Positions 7,673 through 12,186 of a stretch of 12,186 nucleotides of DNA are shown here, piece by piece; the stretch's first letter is position 1; each line of letters opens with the position of its first letter. The notes below the pieces were generated by a model that was not told the DNA's origin, did no database searches, and was given only the letters and a program-made list of their open reading frames with translations. Source of the DNA: GCA-020356105 sp041602815 (GTDB taxonomy: Bacteria; Pseudomonadota; Alphaproteobacteria; UBA8366; JADFVY01); the NCBI GenBank assembly GCA_041602815.1, contig JBFIFO010000126.1, positions 1 to 12,186 on the forward strand. The letters run 5' to 3'. The position numbers and the translations under genes were made by a program.

Positions 7673-8041
7673 TCAGCTGTCTCCGAAGCCTTTGCCCGCC
7701 TTGCGGTACTCGTCGCGCGGCGGGGCGAAGACGTCGAGGATGACGGCGCCGTCCGGCCCGGCTTTCACGGTGTGCGGCACACCGCCCGGGGTGCGCCAGA
7801 AATCGCCGGCCTTGACCGGGAAATCCCGGCCGTCCTGGGTGCGGATCGCGGAGCCTTCGAGCATGACGCCCCACTGCTCCTGCGGGTGGCTGTGCAGCGT
7901 GCCCTCGGCGTTCGGATCCAGCCGCACCACCGACAGCATCGCCTGGTCGCCCGGGAAGATCCGAGTGGTGACGCCGGCCGCCAGCTCGCGCGCGATGCCC
8001 TGGCTCATGTCGTGCAGGTTGAAGAGATCCGTGTCGGCCAT
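7673..8041 (-). CDS. Small cupin-domain protein
   Basis: This is a 122-residue single-domain cupin. Motif 1 is around 47-63 (HSHPQEQWGVMLEG) with likely metal ligands His50, His52 and Glu55 or Gln56. Motif 2 is around 79-94 (GDFWRTPGGVPHTV) with His90. The HxHPxEQ form is common in small cupins that bind a divalent metal. Substrate and reaction cannot be deduced, and sugar-acid lyase-like (KdgF type), dioxygenase and isomerase roles are all possible. The reading frame is open far upstream, but the only sensible start is the ATG at 8039-8041, since the stretch beyond it overlaps the non-coding gap and then the permease in the wrong frame. It shares a strand with the permease 224 bp upstream and may be transcribed separately. 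Confidence 0.85.
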   Translation of the reverse strand: MADTDLFNLHDMSQGIARELAAGVTTRIFPGDQAMLSVVRLDPNAEGTLHSHPQEQWGVMLEGSAIRTQDGRDFPVKAGDFWRTPGGVPHTVKAGPDGAVILDVFAPPRDEYRKAGKGFGDS

Positions 8042-8265
8042 GATCCCATCGACTCCGTGGTGGATTACGCTGCGGCGACTGTAGGACAGGCAAGGCGGTC
8101 CGGCCAGCCCCTGTCTTCCACAAAAGTATCCACAGAAAACTGCCGCAAAAAGAGGCAGAACCTGATTTGAACAGCAATCGGGCAGCCTTGGATCCGGCCT
8201 TTGATGCCGGCCGGACTCCGCACCGGGCCCGGGCCCGCGGCGGAGTCCGGCCGATGGCGCCGGGC
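8042..8265. other. Intergenic region between NCS2 permease and cupin genes
   Basis: This 224-bp gap separates the permease 3' end from the cupin start, both on the minus strand. The permease-proximal part is GC-rich and holds a strong inverted repeat (8208-8253). The part from about 8114 to 8180 is AT-richer, contains two 9-mers resembling DnaA boxes (8114-8122 and 8126-8134) and a small CTGCC-N9-GGCAG hairpin (8140-8158), and is the likely site of the cupin promoter. I saw no convincing -35/-10 pair and no small ORF I would defend. Confidence 0.5.
8208..8253 (-). terminator. Long stem-loop downstream of the NCS2 permease gene
   Basis: A perfect 14-bp inverted repeat pairs 8208-8221 (CGGCCGGACTCCGC) with 8240-8253, leaving an 18-base GC-rich loop that itself contains GGGCCC twice. 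It begins 12 bases beyond the permease stop, reading on the minus strand. The position suits a transcription terminator or a 3'-end stabilising hairpin. No run of T follows on either strand, so it is not a classical intrinsic terminator. The stem is seen directly; its role is inferred. Confidence 0.5.
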
Positions 8266-8275
8266 TCAGCCCGGC
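8259..8275 (-). repeat. Palindrome centred on the permease stop codon
   Basis: GCCGGGCT-C-AGCCCGGC is a 17-base palindrome with perfect 8-base arms, and its centre falls on the TGA stop codon (8266-8268) of the permease gene. In RNA it could fold as a 6-bp GC stem with a 5-base loop presenting the stop codon. It sits five bases from the longer stem at 8208-8253, so the mRNA 3' end may carry two stacked hairpins. Confidence 0.5.
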
Positions 8276-9567
8276 AAGAAGATGAATTTGAGGACGAACA
8301 GGACGGCCAGCACGTAGACCGCGATGCTCGCCTCGCCGGGCCGGCCGCTTAGCAGTTTGATCGCGGCATAGGCGACGAACCCGAAGGCGATGCCGTTGGC
8401 GATCGAGAAGGTGAGCGGCATGGTTACCGCGGCGACCACGCCCGGCACGTATTCGGTGACGTCCTCCCAGTCCAGCTCGGCCAGGCCGCGCGCCATCAGG
8501 CAGGCGACGAACAGCAGCGCCGGCGCTGTGGCGTAGGCCGGGATCGAGGTGGCGAGCGGCGCGAACAGCAGGCCAAGCAGGAACAGCACCGCGGTCACCA
8601 GGGCGGTCAGGCCGGTGCGGCCGCCGGCCTTGATGCCGGCCGCGCTCTCGATATAGCTGGTGGTCGTCGAGGTCCCCATCGTCGCGCCGGCTACGGTGGC
8701 GACGCTGTCCGCCAGCAGCGCGTTGCGCAGCCGCGGCAGCCGCCCCTGTGCATCGAGCAGCCCGGCCCGGTGGGCGACGCCGACCAGCGTGCCCGCCGTA
8801 TCGAACAGGTCGACGAACAGGAAGGCGAAGATGACGCCCCACAAACTGGCCTCCAGCGCTCCGAGGATATCCATCTGCAGGAAGGTCGGCGCAATGCTGG
8901 GCGGCGCCGAGACGATTCCACCGAACTGCGATTCGCCGAGGATCATGCCGACGATGGAGACCCCGAGGATGGCGATGATGATGGCGCCTGGCACCTTGAG
9001 CCGGTCCAGCGCCACCATGGCGACGAAGCCGAGCACCGCCAGCACCGTGGTATGCGCCGTCATGTCGCCGAGCCCGACCAGCGTTGCCGGGTTGTCGACC
9101 ACGATGCCGGCGTTCTTCAGGGCGATGATCCCGAGGAACAGCCCGATCCCCGCCGAGATCGCCATCTTGAGCGACTTCGGGATGGCGTTGATGATCCATT
9201 CACGCACCGGCAGGACACTGAGCAGCAGGAAAATCACGCCGGACACGAACACCGCGCCCAGCGCGACCTGCCAGCTGTTGCCCATGCCAAGGACGACGCC
9301 GTAGGTAAAGAACGCATTCAGCCCCATGCCCGGGGCCAGCGCGATCGGATAGTTGGCCGCCAGCGCCATGATCGCGGTGCCGATCGCGGCGGCAAGGCAT
9401 GTCGCCACGAACACCGCATCGCGGTCCATCCCGGCATCGGCCAGGATCATCGGGTTGACGAAGATGATGTAGGCCATCGTCAGGAACGTCGTGATGCCTG
9501 CGAGGACCTCGGTGCGCACGGTGGTGCCGTGCGCGCTCAGCTCGAAGAACCGGTCGAGTTGCTGCAT
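8266..9567 (-). CDS. NCS2 family purine permease (AzgA/GhxP-like)
   Basis: This 433-residue polytopic membrane transporter belongs to the AzgA-like branch of the NCS2 nucleobase permeases. It likely imports adenine, guanine or hypoxanthine with protons. Diagnostic stretches are HGTTVRTEVLAGITTFLTMA near the N-terminus (13-32), ANYPIALAPGMGLNAFF at 71-87, SLWGVIFAFLFVDLFDTAG at 241-259 and GTSTTTSYIESAAGI at 298-312. The start at 9567 has a strong ribosome binding site and gives the family N-terminus MQQLDRFFEL; a further upstream in-frame ATG (9636) would add a non-family extension. Adenine-specific and guanine/hypoxanthine-specific members cannot be told apart here. No purine riboswitch or purine gene is nearby. 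The gene diverges from proS and interrupts the usual DUF1467-proS neighbourhood. Confidence 0.93.
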   Translation of the reverse strand: MQQLDRFFELSAHGTTVRTEVLAGITTFLTMAYIIFVNPMILADAGMDRDAVFVATCLAAAIGTAIMALAANYPIALAPGMGLNAFFTYGVVLGMGNSWQVALGAVFVSGVIFLLLSVLPVREWIINAIPKSLKMAISAGIGLFLGIIALKNAGIVVDNPATLVGLGDMTAHTTVLAVLGFVAMVALDRLKVPGAIIIAILGVSIVGMILGESQFGGIVSAPPSIAPTFLQMDILGALEASLWGVIFAFLFVDLFDTAGTLVGVAHRAGLLDAQGRLPRLRNALLADSVATVAGATMGTSTTTSYIESAAGIKAGGRTGLTALVTAVLFLLGLLFAPLATSIPAYATAPALLFVACLMARGLAELDWEDVTEYVPGVVAAVTMPLTFSIANGIAFGFVAYAAIKLLSGRPGEASIAVYVLAVLFVLKFIFLPG

Positions 9568-9766
9568 GAGTGAATACCCCCCTTCATCGCCGGATCCGGG
9601 CCCGGCCGACTGCGCGACAACGGTAATCCGCTGCATCGAGGGTGGCAACTGCCGAAAGCGGGCGCTAGCGGATGGACAAGGGCGAGGCCTTTTCCTACAT
9701 TCCCTCTGCCCGAAAACCGCCCGATTCATCGGCATAATCCCCGCCACGACTTCGAGAGCCCGCTTG
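9568..9766. promoter_or_regulatory. Divergent intergenic region between the NCS2 permease gene and proS
   Basis: This 199-bp gap holds the start signals of two divergent genes. On the plus strand CATAAT at 9733-9738 is a 5/6 match to the sigma70 -10 box, 28 bp before the proS ATG, but no clear -35 lies 16-18 bp upstream. A palindrome CCGGATCCGG is at 9590-9599, close to the permease start. I looked for a purine riboswitch on the minus strand and saw no credible aptamer. Confidence 0.35.
9577..9584 (-). promoter_or_regulatory. Ribosome binding site of the NCS2 permease gene
   Basis: AAGGGGGG on the minus strand lies nine bases before the ATG at 9567. It is among the best Shine-Dalgarno matches in the window and decides the start against the upstream in-frame ATG at 9636. 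Confidence 0.7.
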
Positions 9767-11080
9767 ATGCGCCTGTCCCAGTATTTTTTGCCGACCCTGA
9801 AGGAGACGCCATCCGAAGCGCAAATCGTCTCGCACCGCCTGATGCTGCGCGCCGGCATGATCCGGCAATCGAGCGCCGGGATCTATTCCTGGCTGCCGTT
9901 GGGCTTTCGCGTGCTCAAGCGGATCGAGCAGATCGTGCGCGAGGAGCAGGACGCGATCGGTTGCCAGGAAGTCCTGATGCCGACCATCCAGCCGGCCGAC
10001 CTGTGGCGCCAGTCGGGACGGTACGACGACTACGGGCCGGAGATGCTGCGAATCCAGGACCGGCACGAGCGCGACATGCTGTACGGCCCGACCAATGAGG
10101 AGCAGATCACCGAGATTTTCGCGGCTTCGGCGCGCAGCTACCGCGACCTGCCGAAGCTGCTATACCATATCCAGTGGAAGTTCCGCGACGAGATCCGCCC
10201 CCGCTTCGGCGTCATGCGCGGCCGCGAGTTCCTGATGAAGGACGCCTATTCCTTCGACCTCGACAAGGACGGCGCGCGCCGGTCCTACAACAAGATGTTC
10301 GTCTCCTACCTGCGCACGTATGAGCGCATGGGGCTGACCGCGATTCCGATGGCCGCCGATACCGGGCCGATCGGCGGAGACCTCAGTCACGAATTCCTGA
10401 TCCTCGCCGACACCGGCGAGAGCGAGATCGCCTGTCACAGGGACTTCCTCGACAAACGCTGGACCGACCGGGACATCGATTTCGAGGGCGACCTGCAGCC
10501 AATCGTCGATGAATTCACCAGCCAGTACGCCGCCACCGACGAGAAACGCGATGCTGCGAAGGAAGAGGCGCTGGGCGACAAGCTGGTCACCGCGCGCGGC
10601 ATCGAGGTCGGCCACATCTTCTATTTCGGCACCAAGTATTCCGAGAAGCTGGGGGCCGTCGTCGCCGACCGCGACGGCAGGGACGTGACGGTCGAGATGG
10701 GATCCTACGGCATCGGCGTTTCGCGCCTGGTCGGCGCCATCATCGAAGCGAGCCACGACGACAATGGCATCGTCTGGCCGGAATCGGTGGCGCCGTTCCA
10801 TGTCGGCCTGATCAACCTGAAGGCCGGCGACGCGAAGACGACCGCGGCGTGCGACGACCTCTACGGCAAGCTCAGGGCGGCCGGCGTGGACGTGCTGTAC
10901 GACGAGCGCGAGGAGCGTGCCGGACAGAAGTTCGCCGAAATGGACCTGATAGGCCTGCCGTGGCAGCTGATCGTCGGGCCGCGCGGCCTCGACAGTGGCG
11001 TCGTCGAGCTGAAGAACCGGGCCAGCGGCGCGCGCGAGGAGCTCTCGCTCGACGCCGCGCTGGCGCGGCTGGCCGGTTGA
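9767..11080 (+). CDS. proS: Prolyl-tRNA synthetase, short form without editing insertion
   Basis: This class II aminoacyl-tRNA synthetase charges tRNA-Pro with proline. At 437 residues it is the short bacterial form usual in alphaproteobacteria. Motif 1 lies around AGIYSWLPLGFRVL (37-50), motif 2 in FRDEIRPRFGVMRGREF (139-155) and motif 3 in GSYGIGVSR (312-320). GPTNEE is at 107-112 and TGPIGGDLSHEF at 199-210. The anticodon-binding domain is C-terminal, about 342-437, with YDEREERAGQKF at 378-389. Where E. coli ProRS carries its inserted editing domain of about 180 residues, only a short linker (about 220-280) is present. The frame is open upstream to 9491, but the ATG at 9767 gives the family start MRLSQYFLPTLKE. 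A lolC/E-type gene follows after six bases. Confidence 0.97.
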   Translation: MRLSQYFLPTLKETPSEAQIVSHRLMLRAGMIRQSSAGIYSWLPLGFRVLKRIEQIVREEQDAIGCQEVLMPTIQPADLWRQSGRYDDYGPEMLRIQDRHERDMLYGPTNEEQITEIFAASARSYRDLPKLLYHIQWKFRDEIRPRFGVMRGREFLMKDAYSFDLDKDGARRSYNKMFVSYLRTYERMGLTAIPMAADTGPIGGDLSHEFLILADTGESEIACHRDFLDKRWTDRDIDFEGDLQPIVDEFTSQYAATDEKRDAAKEEALGDKLVTARGIEVGHIFYFGTKYSEKLGAVVADRDGRDVTVEMGSYGIGVSRLVGAIIEASHDDNGIVWPESVAPFHVGLINLKAGDAKTTAACDDLYGKLRAAGVDVLYDEREERAGQKFAEMDLIGLPWQLIVGPRGLDSGVVELKNRASGAREELSLDAALARLAG

Positions 11081-11086
11081 CGCGCT

Positions 11087-12186
11087 ATGGCTTTCTCCCA
11101 GTTCGAACGCCTCGTCGCCGTCCGCTACCTGCGGGCCCGCCGGCAGGAGGGATTCATCTCGGTCATCGCCGCGTTCTCGTTCGTCGGCATCCTGCTCGGC
11201 GTCGGCACGCTGATCGTGGTCATGTCGGTGATGAACGGGTTCCGCGACGACCTTCTGGCGCGCATCCTCGGCGTCAACGGCCATGTCACCGTCGTCGGCC
11301 AGAAGGCGCCGATCGTTGACTACGATGCGGTGGCGGAACGGATCCGCGGCGTCCCCGGCGTGGTCCAGGCGACCCCGCTGGTCGAGGCCCAGGTCATGGT
11401 GACGGCGCACGGCTATGGCGTCGGCGCCATGGTGCGCGGCCTGCGGGCCGAGGATTTCGCCAAGCGCACGCTGCTGGCGGAAAACCTCAAGGCCGGGTCG
11501 ATCGCCGAGTTCGCCAAGGGCGACGGGGTGATCATCGGCAGCCGCCTGGCCAGCAAGTTGCGCGTCGTGCTCGGCGACGAGATCACGCTGGTCTCGCCGC
11601 AGGGCGAGGTGACGGCCTTCGGCACGGTGCCGCGCATGAAGGCCTATCCGGTGGTCGGCGTTTTCGAAGTCGGGATGTACGAATACGACAGCAGCTTCGT
11701 CTACGCACCGCTCGAAGCGGCCCAGCTCTTCTTCCGCTATCGCAACAGCGTCTCGCATATCGAGATCATGCTGGACGATGCCGACCACGCGCTTGCAGTA
11801 CGACCGGCGATTGCCGAGGTCGTCGGCGACGCCGGCGTCACCTACGAGTGGCAGCGCGTCAATTCCAGCTTCTTCGCGGCGCTGATCGTCGAGCGCAACG
11901 TCATGTTCATCATCCTCACCCTGATCATCATAATCGCCGCCTTCAACATCATCTCCGGGCAGATCATGCTGGTGCAGGACAAGGCGCGGGGCATCGCCAT
12001 CCTTCGCACCATGGGCGCAACGCAAGGCATGGTGCTGCGCATCTTCTTCGCCGCCGGCGCCAGCGTCGGCGTGCTCGGCACCGCGGTCGGCGCCGTGATC
12101 GGCATCGCGTTAGCAGTCAATATCGACGCGATACGGGTTTGGCTGGAGGCCACCTTCAACGTCAATCTGTGGCCGCAGGAGCTCCG
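11087..12186 (+). CDS. lolC: Lipoprotein-releasing ABC transporter permease, LolC/LolE family (partial, 3' end missing)
   Basis: The first 366 codons are present and the frame runs off the right edge; family members are usually just over 400 residues. The protein is the membrane subunit that, with the ATPase LolD, extracts outer-membrane lipoproteins from the inner membrane and passes them to LolA. The N-terminal part has the family pattern FERLVAVRYLRARRQEGF, transmembrane helix 1 at about 23-47 and then MNGFRDDLLARILGVNGH. A periplasmic domain spans about 50-268. Helix 2 is at about 272-296, followed by the cytoplasmic coupling segment DKARGIAILRTMGAT (298-312) and helix 3 at about 316-344. 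LolC, LolE and the hybrid LolF cannot be separated here. It is six bases after proS, probably co-transcribed, and lolD is expected just beyond the window. Confidence 0.93.
   Translation, partial: MAFSQFERLVAVRYLRARRQEGFISVIAAFSFVGILLGVGTLIVVMSVMNGFRDDLLARILGVNGHVTVVGQKAPIVDYDAVAERIRGVPGVVQATPLVEAQVMVTAHGYGVGAMVRGLRAEDFAKRTLLAENLKAGSIAEFAKGDGVIIGSRLASKLRVVLGDEITLVSPQGEVTAFGTVPRMKAYPVVGVFEVGMYEYDSSFVYAPLEAAQLFFRYRNSVSHIEIMLDDADHALAVRPAIAEVVGDAGVTYEWQRVNSSFFAALIVERNVMFIILTLIIIIAAFNIISGQIMLVQDKARGIAILRTMGATQGMVLRIFFAAGASVGVLGTAVGAVIGIALAVNIDAIRVWLEATFNVNLWPQEL

Noticed and set aside
8042..8265. Replication origin suggested by the DnaA-box-like sites
   Set aside because: There are only two imperfect boxes, no long AT-rich unwinding element, and no origin-associated genes nearby.
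7673..9199. A single 508-codon minus-strand protein containing the cupin
   Set aside because: The part beyond 8041 covers the intergenic gap and then overlaps the permease in a different frame, giving Arg-rich non-family sequence. The cupin starts at 8041.
9568..9766. Purine riboswitch upstream of the NCS2 permease
   Set aside because: I saw no three-way junction or conserved loop sequences on the minus strand. Only short GC palindromes are present.
10160..12025. Minus-strand open frame of 621 codons antisense to proS and the lolC/E-type gene
   Set aside because: It is rich in Asp, His, Arg and Glu with no recognisable motif and lies opposite two clear genes. This is the usual antisense shadow of high-GC coding DNA.

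Overview
The window is GC-rich and looks like the chromosome of an alphaproteobacterium. A Rhodospirillales-like lineage is plausible, but I cannot name a genus from sequence alone. The basis is the gene order: the end of the respiratory complex I operon (nuoL-nuoM-nuoN) runs into birA, coaX and the ribonuclease J gene, then mce, a DUF1467 gene, proS and a lolC/E-type gene. From general knowledge this is a recurring alphaproteobacterial block. Several proteins also have the form usual in that class: a short prolyl-tRNA synthetase without the inserted editing domain, and RNase J directly after a type III pantothenate kinase.

Layout. Positions 2-166 are the last 55 codons of nuoL. nuoM (173-1720) and nuoN (1739-3187) follow, and with NuoL they encode the three antiporter-like proton-pumping subunits of NADH:quinone oxidoreductase. 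The same strand continues almost without gaps through birA (3192-3947), coaX (3955-4728) and rnj (4725-6404), whose start overlaps the coaX stop in an ATGA. A minus-strand DUF2199 gene (6417-6926) comes next, converging on rnj. The plus strand resumes with mce (7025-7429) and a small DUF1467 membrane protein (7432-7668). Two minus-strand genes follow: a small cupin (7673-8041) and an AzgA-like NCS2 purine permease (8266-9567). The plus strand then carries proS (9767-11080) and a lolC/lolE-family gene (11087 onward) that is cut by the window edge.

The plus-strand genes are housekeeping: energy conservation, biotin attachment, the first step of CoA synthesis, RNA turnover, propionyl/methylmalonyl-CoA metabolism, tRNA charging and lipoprotein export. 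The three minus-strand genes look like additions that split this block at two places. The DUF2199 gene is poorer in GC (about 58% by hand count over 6421-6900) than sampled neighbours (about two thirds or more).

Non-coding sequence is scarce. The notable pieces are the 224-bp gap between the permease and the cupin, which holds two inverted repeats at the permease 3' end and two DnaA-box-like 9-mers, and the divergent gaps at 6927-7024 and 9568-9766. I found no tRNA, rRNA, CRISPR array, insertion sequence or recognisable riboswitch, and no convincing undescribed multi-gene system. The points worth a second look are small ones about the inserted genes and their flanking DNA.
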